DNA from: Spirosoma validum
GTDB taxonomy: Bacteria; Bacteroidota; Bacteroidia; Cytophagales; Spirosomataceae
Direction of reading: 5' to 3'
NCBI RefSeq assembly: GCF_014699035.1
Contig: NZ_JACXAA010000010.1
Span: forward strand, 124,001 to 188,000
Length of the DNA: 64,000 nucleotides
A program made the position numbers and the translations under genes. The notes beneath the pieces were generated by a model. It searched no databases and was not told the DNA's origin. It worked only from the letters and a program-made list of their open reading frames with translations. Positions 42,864 to 52,822 of the stretch are shown in pieces. Numbering within the stretch: the first letter of the stretch is position 1; every line of letters starts with the position of its first letter.

Positions 42864-43114
42864 GGGATATTCTCGCTAGTGAGTTCGTGAGGATAAACTC
42901 CTCCTGGCGCAAAAATGCCAAACGATTCGTCGCCAGACAAATCTGATTGGTAATTGATCTTCGAGAATGATTTTCCGCAACAAGATTCGTTCAGGTCAGG
43001 TCTATCGGAGATACCACAATTCGCCAATTGCACCAAACGTTTATAGACTTACACAGTTAATTAGAGAAATCTATTGGCATAAAATCCGCCCCGATCTATC
43101 GAACGAAACAGCTT

Positions 43115-43882
43115 ATGATACGTATTGCAAGCTTATTTTTTGTAGTATTTGGTTGCCCCACACTAAGTTTAGCTCAGGTTAACCCAAGTCTGATTCAGGC
43201 AGGTATTGATGCCTTTAATGCTTATACATTAAGCGACGCTCAGGTGGCCGACTATTCTAGACAAGCCGTTCAGCAAATGGATGCCAAAAATTCGGTTGCT
43301 GGTCCAAATGATCCGTATACCCAGCGTCTGAACACGATTGTGGTGCGGCACCATAAAGTCAGTGGATTGCCCATCAATTACAAAGTTTACAAAGTGGCTG
43401 ACGTGAATGCTTTCGCGACGGCTGATGGGAGCGTACGTGTTTTCAAGGGGCTTATGGACGTCATGACCGATAACGAATTGCTGGCCATAATGGGCCACGA
43501 AATCGGCCACGTGATTAACCACGACTCGCGCGATGCTATGAAAAGTGCGCTCAAACGTTCAGCGGTACGTAACGCGGTCGCGTCGAATTCAGGCACCTTA
43601 GGAAAACTGTCTCGCTCGCAACTCGGCGGGGTAGCCGATTACATGCTCGGCGCTTCATTCAGCCGCCGGCAGGAGACCGAAGCGGATGACTATAGCTATG
43701 ATTTCCTGAAACGGAATGGATATAACGTAATGGCGCTTGCTACGTCCTTTGAAAAGTTAGCCAAGTTGAGCGGGGGAGGACAGGGTGGCCGCGTTGCTGC
43801 CATAATTTCCACGCACCCCGACAGCAAGTCGCGCGCTGATCGCGTCCGTGACCGCGCCCGACGGGATGGACTTGCGCGATAG
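43115..43882 (+). CDS. Secreted M48-family metallopeptidase
   Basis: A 255-residue periplasmic zinc endopeptidase similar to the LoiP/YggG type. The signal peptide ends in SLAQV (a Cys at residue 14 is not in a lipobox). The M48 core has MGHEIGHVINHDSRD as the zinc site and RQETEADDYSYDFLKRNGYN with the third ligand Glu. The C-terminal ISTHPDSKSRADRV motif is typical. It would degrade misfolded outer-envelope proteins. The 3' end overlaps, in antisense, the decayed PIN toxin gene that runs on the other strand. Confidence 0.93.
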   Translation: MIRIASLFFVVFGCPTLSLAQVNPSLIQAGIDAFNAYTLSDAQVADYSRQAVQQMDAKNSVAGPNDPYTQRLNTIVVRHHKVSGLPINYKVYKVADVNAFATADGSVRVFKGLMDVMTDNELLAIMGHEIGHVINHDSRDAMKSALKRSAVRNAVASNSGTLGKLSRSQLGGVADYMLGASFSRRQETEADDYSYDFLKRNGYNVMALATSFEKLAKLSGGGQGGRVAAIISTHPDSKSRADRVRDRARRDGLAR

Positions 43883-44188
43883 GAAATCAGCTCCAGATAT
43901 TAACCCTGCATCAACGAACTTGTTATCATCTGGGTCAGCCTCAATAATTCCCCAGGTGAAAGGTGTATCAGTGCGTATTACATTGGGTAGTTATGTGAGA
44001 AACTCCAGAATGTTGTTGGCTACAATCGCACTGGTCTTACGAGATAATATTTCCTGATAGTCTAACAAAATTGCTGTACTAATAAGCAATTCAATCCGGC
44101 CGGTGGTCAACGCTGAAATAATGATCCGAAAACGTGATGTTTTGTGTAGAGCAGCCAACAAAACATTGGTATCCATTACGACCCTCAT
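43880..44188 (-). pseudogene. Decayed PIN-domain toxin
   Basis: The intact part reads MRVVMDTNVLLAALHKTSRF ... DYQEILSRKTSAIV (first catalytic Asp in MDTN). A TAA at 43991-43993 ends it at residue 65. The same frame continues after the stop with LPNVIRTDTPFTWGIIEADPDDNKFVD and a partial GADFL, the conserved second acidic block (DPDDNKFVD) of PIN RNases, before homology runs out at the 3' end of the M48 gene. The final catalytic region is missing. One stop plus 3' truncation makes the toxin non-functional. Its ATG overlaps the antitoxin remnant's TGA by four bases (ATGA). Confidence 0.82.
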
Positions 44189-44414
44189 GGTTTAGGTCGG
44201 TAGGTTGTCGGCTCGTGCCCTTTAGCCTACTCTTCAATAGTATCTTCATTCCAGCCTTTTTCTTCTCCAAGCCCTTCCACTCGGCGTCAGCTTTATCCAA
44301 GAAATAATGCGCTAACAGTTTACGTATTTCAACCAACTGCTCATCTGGCAACGCGTACGAAAACGTTTGAAGAATCTCCAATTGGAGATTGGTAAGCTTA
44401 GCATTTGCAGGCAT
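44186..44414 (-). pseudogene. Frameshifted antitoxin remnant paired with the PIN gene
   Basis: The start MPANAKLTNLQLEILQTF and a middle helix region (LPDEQLVEIRKLLAHYF) are typical of small antitoxins of PIN pairs. In an A run near 44257-44261 one base appears lost. Past it the other frame reads KGWNEDTIEE, then a TAG at 44227-44229, then AKGHEPTTYRPKP before a TGA at 44186-44188. That tail is the usual toxin-binding end (GW...DI...TPYRP pattern). One frameshift and one stop therefore separate the N-terminal half from its C-terminus. Confidence 0.78.
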
Positions 44415-44453
44415 GGCACACACTCTTGTTAAGTAAAGGCTAGATCAATAAAA

Positions 44454-44481
44454 AGCCCGGCTACTTCGCAGCAGCCGGGCT
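44454..44481 (-). terminator. clpB terminator
   Basis: A 9-bp stem (AGCCCGGCT with AGCCGGGCT, 44454-44462 and 44473-44481) and 10-base loop, followed on the minus strand by TTTTTATT. It lies 19 bases downstream of the clpB stop. Confidence 0.88.
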
Positions 44482-44499
44482 AGGCACTCTATTTATCAA

Positions 44500-47121
44500 T
44501 TACATTTCAATTTCTGCATCCAGATTCGTGAAGGCAATCTCCCCGTCGTCATTCAACTCCATCAATACGACTGAGTCTTTTTTGACATCACCCGACAGAA
44601 TACTCTTCGACAGCTCGTTTAGCACCCGGCGTTGCAAGACGCGTTTCAGCGGACGGGCACCGAAGATCGGATCGAACCCTTCTTCGCCAAGTTTGGTCAG
44701 CGCTTCATCGGTAGCGTCGAGTTGAATCCCATTTTCGGCCAGACGTTGCCTGATTTGACGAAACTGAATGTCCACAATCTTGCGGATGTTGGCCTGGGTT
44801 AGCGGTTCGAACATCACGATTTCGTCAATCCGGTTCAGGAACTCAGGACGTATCGTTTGACGTAACAACTCCATCACGGCCGACTTGGCTTCTTCCAGCA
44901 CCAGCGAGTGGTTCCAGCCTTCGTCTTCGGCAAATTTCTCCTGAATCAGATGACTACCGATGTTCGACGTCATGATGATGATTGTGTTCTTGAAGTTCGC
45001 TACACGACCTTTGTTGTCGGTCAAACGCCCTTCGTCGAGCACTTGCAGCAAAATGTTCCAGACGTCAGGGTGCGCTTTTTCGATCTCGTCAAGCAACACG
45101 ACCGAATACGGTTTCCGACGTACGGCTTCGGTCAACTGACCACCTTCGTCGTACCCAACATATCCCGGAGGAGCACCAATTAACCGGCTGACGGCGTGAC
45201 GTTCCTGATACTCCGACATGTCGATTCGTACCAGCGCGTTTTCGTCATTGAACAGGTATTCAGCCAGCGTCCGGGCCACTTCGGTTTTACCAACGCCCGT
45301 AGTACCGAGGAAGATAAACGAACCGATGGGGCGTTTTGGGTCCTGCATACCGGCCCGGCTCCGACGTACAGCGTCGGCTACTACTTCGATGGCTTCGGCT
45401 TGTCCCGCTACGCGTTTGCCTAATTCTTTCTCCAGATTGAGCAGTTTCTCGCGGTCACTTTGCAGCATTTTCGAGACGGGAATGCCCGTCCATTTTGCCA
45501 CTACTTCAGCAATATCCTCAGCCGTAACTTCTTCCTGCATCATCCGGTCCGACGAATCTTTGTCCGAACCTTCCTGCACTAAGGAATTCAGCTTTGTTTC
45601 GATTTCAGGAATGCGACCGTAACGAATCTCCGCTACTTTACCATAGTCGCCACTACGTTCAGCCTGTTCAGCTTCCAGACGTAATTTGTCAAGTTCTTCT
45701 TTCAGTGTACGCCCTTCGTTGACCGATGCTTTTTCGGTTTCCCACTTGGCTTTTAGACTGTTACGTTGTTCGCTAAGGTCTTCAATCTGCTTGTTCAGAA
45801 ACGTCTCCTTTTCCCTGTCGTTTTCGCGACGGATAGCTTCCCGTTCAATCTCTAGCTGCATGATACGTCGGTTCAGTTCGTCGAGTTCTTCAGGGACCGA
45901 ATCCATTTCCAGACGTAATTTCGCAGCCGCTTCGTCCATCAGGTCGATGGCTTTATCGGGCAGGAATCGATCGGTAATGTAACGGGTCGAGAGTTCAACG
46001 GCGGCAATAACCGCGTCGTCTTTGATCCGTACACCGTGGTGCAATTCGTATTTCTCTTTGATACCGCGCAGAATCGAAATGGCATCGGCCATGTCAGGCT
46101 CATCGACCATCACGGCCTGGAACCGGCGTTCTAGCGCTTTATCTTTCTCAATATATTTCTGATACTCCTTCAACGTAGTGGCACCAATTGTGTGCAGCTC
46201 ACCACGCGACAGAGCTGGTTTTAGCAGGTTAGCGGCATCCATGGCGCCTTCGCCACCGGCACCTGCGCCAATCAGCGTGTGAATCTCGTCGATAAACAGG
46301 ACGATTTCGCCGTTGGAGTCCGTTACTTCTTTGATAACGGCTTTCAAACGTTCCTCGAACTCGCCTTTATACTTGGCGCCCGCAATCAGCAGACCCATGT
46401 CGAGCGAGACGATGGTTTTACTTTTCAGGTTTTCCGGTACGTCGCCCGATACGATCCGTTGGGCGAGCCCTTCCACAATGGCGGTTTTACCAACGCCCGG
46501 CTCACCGAGCAAAATCGGGTTATTTTTGGTACGGCGGCTCAGAATTTGCAGCACCCGCCGGATTTCCTCATCGCGGCCAATCACCGGATCGATTTTGCCG
46601 GTACGTGCCCGTTCGTTCAGGTTGACGCTGAACCGCTCCAGGGATTGATATTTAGCTTCTGCGTTTTGGTCTTTCACCGAGTTTCCTTTTCTAAGTTCGT
46701 TGATGGCCGCTTTCACTTGTTTCTCGTTGAAACCGGCGTCTTTTAATAACGTTGCAATTTGGTCTTTGCCCCCCATGAGTCCCAGCAGCATTAACTCGAC
46801 GCTTACAAATTCGTCGCCGAATTCTTTGGTTAAGCTGCTGGCCTTGGCTAAGGCTGCGGCTGTGTCATTCGTCAAATAGACACTTCCATTACCGCCCGAA
46901 ACCTTCGGATAGGTAGTAAGGATGGCTTGTAAGGCGGCATTCGTGTTCTGTAAATTGATTCCGATCTTCTTGGCAATGAAACCAACTACGTTTTCGTCTT
47001 CCGACAGAATCGCCTGGAGCAGGTGACCTGTTTCAATGGCTTGCTGGCCGTTTCCGAGGGCAATCTCCGACGCCTTCTGAACGACCTCCTGTGCTTTGAT
47101 GGTGTAATTCTTAAAGTCCAT
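44500..47121 (-). CDS. clpB: ATP-dependent disaggregase ClpB
   Basis: An 873-residue Hsp100 chaperone that, with DnaK, pulls apart aggregated protein. The N-domain (1-150) has the Clp repeats. The first AAA+ module (about residues 180-400) shows Walker A GEPGVGKTA and Walker B VLFIDEIHTL. The coiled-coil M-domain (about 410-525) and the second AAA+ module (Walker A GTTGVGKTE near 605; VLLDEIEKAHPDV) follow, then the C-terminal small domain. The pore loop KYKGEFE of AAA1 and the GYVGYDEGG loop of AAA2 are intact. Length is normal. It is probably heat-regulated; no heat-shock element is obvious in the spacer upstream. Confidence 0.98.
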   Translation of the reverse strand: MDFKNYTIKAQEVVQKASEIALGNGQQAIETGHLLQAILSEDENVVGFIAKKIGINLQNTNAALQAILTTYPKVSGGNGSVYLTNDTAAALAKASSLTKEFGDEFVSVELMLLGLMGGKDQIATLLKDAGFNEKQVKAAINELRKGNSVKDQNAEAKYQSLERFSVNLNERARTGKIDPVIGRDEEIRRVLQILSRRTKNNPILLGEPGVGKTAIVEGLAQRIVSGDVPENLKSKTIVSLDMGLLIAGAKYKGEFEERLKAVIKEVTDSNGEIVLFIDEIHTLIGAGAGGEGAMDAANLLKPALSRGELHTIGATTLKEYQKYIEKDKALERRFQAVMVDEPDMADAISILRGIKEKYELHHGVRIKDDAVIAAVELSTRYITDRFLPDKAIDLMDEAAAKLRLEMDSVPEELDELNRRIMQLEIEREAIRRENDREKETFLNKQIEDLSEQRNSLKAKWETEKASVNEGRTLKEELDKLRLEAEQAERSGDYGKVAEIRYGRIPEIETKLNSLVQEGSDKDSSDRMMQEEVTAEDIAEVVAKWTGIPVSKMLQSDREKLLNLEKELGKRVAGQAEAIEVVADAVRRSRAGMQDPKRPIGSFIFLGTTGVGKTEVARTLAEYLFNDENALVRIDMSEYQERHAVSRLIGAPPGYVGYDEGGQLTEAVRRKPYSVVLLDEIEKAHPDVWNILLQVLDEGRLTDNKGRVANFKNTIIIMTSNIGSHLIQEKFAEDEGWNHSLVLEEAKSAVMELLRQTIRPEFLNRIDEIVMFEPLTQANIRKIVDIQFRQIRQRLAENGIQLDATDEALTKLGEEGFDPIFGARPLKRVLQRRVLNELSKSILSGDVKKDSVVLMELNDDGEIAFTNLDAEIEM

Positions 47122-47361
47122 GACAGTTCAGGAATGGGTTAAATACTGTATGACTACCTATAAACAAATCGCGGGCCGAGGTGTTTTTCCGGTCATTTTG
47201 GCGGCTTTTTCTCTGCTTTTGCTCTTTTTCAAGACAGAATGTCGGTACATTAAAATCATTGGTCACAACGAAAAATGTTAATCGCTAAGGAAGCTTTCTG
47301 AGCGTAAAATTGTTCCCAGGTACGTACGTTTCTATAGTGACCGATCAGCTATCTTCTATTC

Positions 47362-47952
47362 ATGTCTGTTTTTCCTTCTTCTGTAACCGACGATCACCAG
47401 CTATGGCGGCAGTTTCGGGAAGGTGATACGGTAGCACTGGGCCAGCTGGCCAAGAAATATTACCAGACGCTCTTTAACTACGCAACTAAGTTCACCAGGG
47501 ACAAAACACTCATTGAAGATTCCATCCAGGACATTTTTCTGAAGCTCTGGGAACACCGAAATCAGTTGAGTGATACGTTGTTTGTCAAGTTTTATTTGCT
47601 GAAAACGCTACGCCATCATCTCTTTAAAACTCATCACAAACACCTGCCTATCAGCGAGACGATGCATGACTGGCTCGACCTGAGCGAGGGTGATAGTGCC
47701 GAAAGTCGGATTATTGATGAAGAAAACTGGCAACTTACCCGGCAGCAACTGACATCCCGCGTTGCCGACCTCTCCAAACGCCAGCAGGAAGCGCTCTATC
47801 TGCGTTACTACGAAAATCTGACGTATGAGCAGATTGCTCAAACGATGGGCATCAATTCGCAGTCGGTGGCTAACCTGCTTCAAAATTCGCTCAAACGCCT
47901 GCGCGATCACTGGACGTATCTGTTGTTGATCTATTACTCACTGTTTATGTGA
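47362..47952 (+). CDS. ECF sigma factor (FecI-type, sigma-70 family)
   Basis: A 196-residue extracytoplasmic-function sigma factor. Region 2 is KFTRDKTLIEDSIQDIFLKLWEHR, and region 4 is YLRYYENLTYEQIAQTMGIN with a helix-turn-helix that recognises the -35 element. Length suits the Bacteroidetes FecI-like group. Its partner is the FecR anti-sigma gene starting 100 bases downstream. It should direct transcription of the adjacent SusC/SusD and GH30 genes once the anti-sigma factor is relieved; this is inferred from order and family. Confidence 0.95.
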   Translation: MSVFPSSVTDDHQLWRQFREGDTVALGQLAKKYYQTLFNYATKFTRDKTLIEDSIQDIFLKLWEHRNQLSDTLFVKFYLLKTLRHHLFKTHHKHLPISETMHDWLDLSEGDSAESRIIDEENWQLTRQQLTSRVADLSKRQQEALYLRYYENLTYEQIAQTMGINSQSVANLLQNSLKRLRDHWTYLLLIYYSLFM

Positions 47953-48051
47953 GCGTTACGTCCCGCGCGAAAATTTTTCTCAAAAAAATTAAGTATAAAG
48001 ATTTCGAAACGGGATAATCCATTGTAGAGAGGCCACTAACTGCCTTTTTCA

Positions 48052-49176
48052 ATGAAAGATTATCAATTCTTCGAGGTAAACGATTTTCTGGACGATGCGG
48101 CTTTTCGCCGGTGGGTATTTAGTGCGTTGCCCAAAGACGATGAATTCTGGAAGCAGTGGTTGCTGGAACATCCCGAAAAAGAAACGACTGTAACTCAGGC
48201 ACGACAGCAACTGCTGGATATCCGTGGCAATCTCCAACCACTCTCGGTCGACTATATCGATCAGAAAGTCGCGCAGATTGTACGGCAGGCTCAGGAAAAG
48301 GAGGAAACACCCGAAATACCGCTGCCAATCATTCGGCGCTTCAATCCGACCTGGTATTATCTGGCTGCTTCGATAGCGTTGCTGCTTGGCTTCGGATGGA
48401 TTTATCAGAGCCGATTGCAGTCCGGCGAATCCAGTGTTGTTCCAACGGTTTATGCGCACTTAGTAGAAAGCGCCAATCAGCCGTTGCTCGAAGTTGGAAA
48501 CACAAGCAATTCACCCAAATCTGTTACGTTACCGGATGGCTCGACGGTGATGCTGTACAAAAACAGTCGCGTTAGCTATCCGAAACAATTTGCTGCGGCC
48601 AGTCGGGAAGTTTACCTGACCGGACAGGCTTTCTTTCAGGTACAGAAAAATCCCAAACAGCCGTTTCTGGTCTACGCCAATGAGCTGGTTACGAAAGTGT
48701 TAGGAACAAGCTTTTTCGTGAAAGCCTACGATCAGGACAAAGACGTTTTGGTGACGGTGCGGACGGGAAAAGTCTCGGTGTTTGCCCAAACGGATAAGCA
48801 AGCCACTACGCAGAAAGCCAGCCGGGAGCTGGGTGGTATGATTCTGACGCCGAATCAGCAGGCTATGCTGATTCGCGCTAATAAGCGCCTGATCCGCTCG
48901 CTGGTTGCAGAACCTCAACGGGTCGATGGTCCCCAGAAACTCACTACGTCCTTTGTTTTCAAACAAACTCCTATCCGTGAGGTATTTGCCTCACTGGAGC
49001 GAACCTACGGAGTGCGTATCATCTTTGATGAAAACCTAATGGCGCACTGTACGCTGACTGCCCGCCTGGACGACGAATCGCTCTATAAGAAACTGGATTG
49101 GATTTGCGCTGGTACCGAATCGAGCTACGAGGAGGTTGATGGACAAATCATTATCACCGGAAAAGGATGCCAGTGA
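48052..49176 (+). CDS. FecR-family anti-sigma factor
   Basis: A 374-residue inner-membrane regulator. The cytosolic N-terminal part (1-98) should bind the ECF sigma factor. A transmembrane helix spans about 100-118. The periplasmic FecR domain follows (about 165-260; SVTLPDGSTVMLYKNS, REVYLTGQAFFQV, GTSFFVKAYD), and a C-terminal DUF4974-like domain (TPIREVFASLERTYGVRIIFDE) ends it. The last domain usually contacts the N-terminal STN domain of the outer-membrane receptor. A receptor of exactly that kind (SusC with STN) follows 208 bases downstream. Confidence 0.94.
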   Translation: MKDYQFFEVNDFLDDAAFRRWVFSALPKDDEFWKQWLLEHPEKETTVTQARQQLLDIRGNLQPLSVDYIDQKVAQIVRQAQEKEETPEIPLPIIRRFNPTWYYLAASIALLLGFGWIYQSRLQSGESSVVPTVYAHLVESANQPLLEVGNTSNSPKSVTLPDGSTVMLYKNSRVSYPKQFAAASREVYLTGQAFFQVQKNPKQPFLVYANELVTKVLGTSFFVKAYDQDKDVLVTVRTGKVSVFAQTDKQATTQKASRELGGMILTPNQQAMLIRANKRLIRSLVAEPQRVDGPQKLTTSFVFKQTPIREVFASLERTYGVRIIFDENLMAHCTLTARLDDESLYKKLDWICAGTESSYEEVDGQIIITGKGCQ

Positions 49177-49383
49177 GTTCTGGCATCGCTACGTATCAAT
49201 CACGAACCAAACCCCAGCCTGCATGATATAAAACGACCCGTTCATCGCTAAATAAAAAGCCGCCGGTGCGCCAACACCGACGACTCATAGGTTCCGTTCG
49301 ATGTCGCCAAACATCGGCCTCCTGCGAGGCTACCGGAGTCTTTTTGCCAATTCCCGAAGAATTAACATTAAGTGTCAAAAATT

Positions 49384-52300
49384 ATGAAAAACAAACGACA
49401 GTTGCGTGAGCAAGGCCTAAAAATCATGCAAATTAGTCTACTACAGTTAACGCTGGCCATTCTGTTTGTGGGGGTTTCGTTCGCCCACGATGGCAGAGGT
49501 CAGGCATTACTCGACCGACGAATTGATCTAACGTGCACGAACCAGACCGTTGAACAGGTGCTGGAACAGATCGAAAAAAATGCCCAGGTACGCTTCCTGT
49601 ATAGCGCTGAACTGATCCGGGCCGACCGCCGGGTAAGTTTTTCCATGCACAATCAGCCACTTTCCGCCGTACTCGATAATCTGCTCAAACCGCTTCAAAT
49701 CACGTATGAAGTGTCGAGCCAGCAGATCATTCTGAAGCGCGCGACAACTACTGCGACTTCTTCTTCTGGTACACAAAGCCCAAACGTCGAACGGGCCGCT
49801 CTTACCGTATCCGGAAAAGTAACCAGTGATGCGGGCGAAGGGCTGCCCGGTGTAAGTGTGGTCATCAAAGGCACCACAACAGGAACCGTTACCGATGTGA
49901 ACGGAAATTTCACACTGAACGTCAGCGATAACAACGCAACGCTGGTATTCAGTTTTGTGGGTTTTCAAAGTAAAGAGGTGGTTGTCAATAATCAAACGAC
50001 GCTGAACGTAACGCTGGCTACGGATGTCCAGTCATTATCTGAAGTTGTCGTTGTGGGTTACGGTACGCAACGTCGGCAGGAGCTGACTACCGCCGTTACA
50101 TCGGTTAGCAGCAAATCGCTTGAACGTCAGCCCGTTGCTGGCTTCGATCAGGCGCTTCAGGGACAGGCACCGGGTATTCAGGTGACATCGCCTACGGGCG
50201 CGCCGGGTGCCGGTATCAACGTCAGGATTCGGGGAAACAACTCGGTAAGCCTGAGTAACTCACCTTTGTACGTGATCGATGGCGTACCCGTTCTGCCAAC
50301 TTACGATCGCGAACTGAGCGTTGGTAACCAGCGCCCCAATCCACTCAATACGTTGAATCCCAGCGATATTCAGTCAATCGACGTACTGAAAGATGGTGCA
50401 GCTGCCGCTATTTATGGCTTACGGGCTTCCAACGGCGTTGTGGTCATTACAACCAAGCGCGGCAAAAGCGGTAAAGCTCAAGTCAGTTTCAACGCTTATT
50501 ACGGTATTCAGCAGCTACGCAAGAAAATTCCGTTGCTGAACTCGCGGCAGTTTGCTCAGTATTATAATGACGCGCAGCGTGCGGCCGGTCAGTCGCCGTC
50601 CTTCACCAATCTGGATTCGTTGCCCTACAATACGGATTGGCAGGATGCTGTGTATCGGCAGGCCGCTATCCGCAATTACCAAATCAGTCTGAGCGGAGGG
50701 ACGGATAAGACCAAATACTACGTGTCGGGCGGGTATTTCAAACAAGATGGTATTGCCCTGAACTCGGGTTTCGACCGATATAATTTCAAGCTAAACCTGG
50801 ATCAGCAGATGAGCACCCGTTTCCGGTTGGGAACGAGCCTGAACCTGAGCCGCACCAACACCAATGGTAGTGTACGGAGTGAATTGGGTGCTGGTAACTC
50901 TGGTACGGTATTGGGTGCACTCGCGCAAATTCCAATCATTCCGATTCGGAACGCCAACGGTACGTATAGCATCAACCCGTTCCAGCAATTCGATAATCCG
51001 GTTGGTAACCTGCTGGAAACGCGTAACAACGCCGTTATCTATCAGGTGATTGGCAACGCTTACGGTGAGCTGGACATTTTAAAAAATCTGACGTTTAAAA
51101 GCTCATTCGGTCTTGATTTCCGGTCGCAGATTGAAAACGAGTTTGTTTCCCGCGATTATCCAGGCCTGCAGAACGCCAGCTCGGCCACGCGCGGTAGTGC
51201 TCGGACGGGTACCAACCAGCAACTGATCTGGTTATGGGAAAATACCGTGACGTATGATCCAAATATCGGCGACAAACATAACCTAACGCTACTGGCCGGT
51301 CAATCGACGCAGGTTTCCGATCGGTTTACGTCGGGCGCTTCGGTAACTGGTTTTCCATCGAACGCTGTACCGTATTTATCAGCTGGTACGCAGTTTACGC
51401 GTCCATCGAGCTACCAGGATCAGTGGGGATTGTTTAGCCTGTTTGCTAGGGCGATTTATAACTACGACGAACGCTATCTGGCTACGTTGAGTTTGCGGGC
51501 CGATGGGTCGAGCCGGTTTTCATCGAACAATCGCTTCGGCTATTTTCCGGCTGTATCGTTGGGATGGCGCGTGTCGCGGGAGCCGTTTTTCCCACAAAAT
51601 TCCGCAGTTAATGACCTGAAAGTTCGGGCTAGTTTCGGAGCCAATGGTAACCAGGAAATCGGCGCGTACGATCGTTTCAGTACGTATAGTTCCGGCTATA
51701 ACTACGCAAATGCTAGTGGTGTGTCGGGAGGGATTGCTCCGGACCGGATCGGGAATAATCTGCTGAGCTGGGAAACAACGTATCAGTACAATGCTGGCGT
51801 TGACGCTGGTTTCTTCAAAGACCGTTTGACGGTTAACGTTGATGCCTATCTGAAGCAAACCAAGAATCTACTGACCAGCGTGCCGCTGCCTTACAATGCC
51901 GGTGCTCAGTCGCCCCAAACGATACAGAACATCGGTACGGTTCAGAATAAAGGGTTTGAAATTGGTATCAACAGTGCCAACATTCAGAGTGAAAGCAATG
52001 GCTTTACGTGGTCGAGTAACCTGAACTTTTCGCTGAACCGGAACGAAGTTATCGACATTGGTACACTACGTAATGATCAGGGACAGGAAGTTGACCGAAC
52101 CATCATTGGCGATTATACGATCACGCAGAAAGGTGCTCCACTGGGTGCATTCTATGGTTACGTCGTACAGGGAATCTTCCAGACAACAGACGAAATTACG
52201 GGTGCCGCTACGCAACCGGGTCAGCCCAGGCCCGGCGATATTCGCTTTTCTGATTTGAATGGCGACGGACGAATTGACGCCAGCGACCGGACTGTCATTG

Positions 52301-52812
52301 GTAATCCGAATCCGAACTTCATTGCTGGGTTCACCAATAATTTCTCGTACAAAGGTTTTGAGCTGAGTCTGTTCTTCCAGGGAAGTTTCGGAAACGACAT
52401 CTATAACCAGAACCGCGTAACGATTGAAGGGATGTCTGATCCGCTTAACCAGACGACGGCTGTGCTAAACCGCTGGACGCCAACGAACACCAGTAACACT
52501 ATGCCTCGTGCGGTTCGTTACGACCCCAATCAGAATAACCGGTTCTCGACCCGGTTCGTGGAAGATGGTACGTACGTTCGTCTGAAAAACCTGACCGTTG
52601 CCTACAATCTCCCCGGCAAGCTCGTCAATAAGGCGAAAATCAATGGCGTTCGGGTGTATGTGACCGGCCAGAATTTACTCACGTTTACCAACTATAGTGG
52701 CTACGATCCTGAAGTCAGTGCCGATCCGTTCTCATCGGTTGGCTTTGGTCGGGACTACGGCGTTTATCCGCAGGCGCGTACGTATACGGCTGGTCTAAGT
52801 GTCACTTTTTAA
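49384..52812 (+). CDS. SusC/RagA TonB-dependent outer-membrane receptor with STN domain
   Basis: A 1142-residue receptor from ATG 49384 (a GTG four codons earlier is the alternative). After the signal peptide come an STN domain (DLTCTNQTVEQVLEQIEKN) at about 45-105 and a carboxypeptidase-regulatory-like domain (TVSGKVTSDAGEGLPGVSV) at about 140-225. The TonB box region and plug follow (SEVVVVGYGTQRRQELTTAV; IRGNNSVSLSN; DVLKDGAAAAIYG), then the 22-strand barrel ending in TAGLSVTF. It takes up a glycan or glycopeptide with the SusD lid. The STN domain points to signalling through FecR. Confidence 0.96.
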   Translation: MKNKRQLREQGLKIMQISLLQLTLAILFVGVSFAHDGRGQALLDRRIDLTCTNQTVEQVLEQIEKNAQVRFLYSAELIRADRRVSFSMHNQPLSAVLDNLLKPLQITYEVSSQQIILKRATTTATSSSGTQSPNVERAALTVSGKVTSDAGEGLPGVSVVIKGTTTGTVTDVNGNFTLNVSDNNATLVFSFVGFQSKEVVVNNQTTLNVTLATDVQSLSEVVVVGYGTQRRQELTTAVTSVSSKSLERQPVAGFDQALQGQAPGIQVTSPTGAPGAGINVRIRGNNSVSLSNSPLYVIDGVPVLPTYDRELSVGNQRPNPLNTLNPSDIQSIDVLKDGAAAAIYGLRASNGVVVITTKRGKSGKAQVSFNAYYGIQQLRKKIPLLNSRQFAQYYNDAQRAAGQSPSFTNLDSLPYNTDWQDAVYRQAAIRNYQISLSGGTDKTKYYVSGGYFKQDGIALNSGFDRYNFKLNLDQQMSTRFRLGTSLNLSRTNTNGSVRSELGAGNSGTVLGALAQIPIIPIRNANGTYSINPFQQFDNPVGNLLETRNNAVIYQVIGNAYGELDILKNLTFKSSFGLDFRSQIENEFVSRDYPGLQNASSATRGSARTGTNQQLIWLWENTVTYDPNIGDKHNLTLLAGQSTQVSDRFTSGASVTGFPSNAVPYLSAGTQFTRPSSYQDQWGLFSLFARAIYNYDERYLATLSLRADGSSRFSSNNRFGYFPAVSLGWRVSREPFFPQNSAVNDLKVRASFGANGNQEIGAYDRFSTYSSGYNYANASGVSGGIAPDRIGNNLLSWETTYQYNAGVDAGFFKDRLTVNVDAYLKQTKNLLTSVPLPYNAGAQSPQTIQNIGTVQNKGFEIGINSANIQSESNGFTWSSNLNFSLNRNEVIDIGTLRNDQGQEVDRTIIGDYTITQKGAPLGAFYGYVVQGIFQTTDEITGAATQPGQPRPGDIRFSDLNGDGRIDASDRTVIGNPNPNFIAGFTNNFSYKGFELSLFFQGSFGNDIYNQNRVTIEGMSDPLNQTTAVLNRWTPTNTSNTMPRAVRYDPNQNNRFSTRFVEDGTYVRLKNLTVAYNLPGKLVNKAKINGVRVYVTGQNLLTFTNYSGYDPEVSADPFSSVGFGRDYGVYPQARTYTAGLSVTF

Positions 52813-52822
52813 TTGAAGATTT

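Noticed and set aside
44091..44423. 110-residue intact protein overlapping the PIN gene
   Set aside because: The C-terminal half of this frame is out of register; the other frame carries the conserved antitoxin tail.
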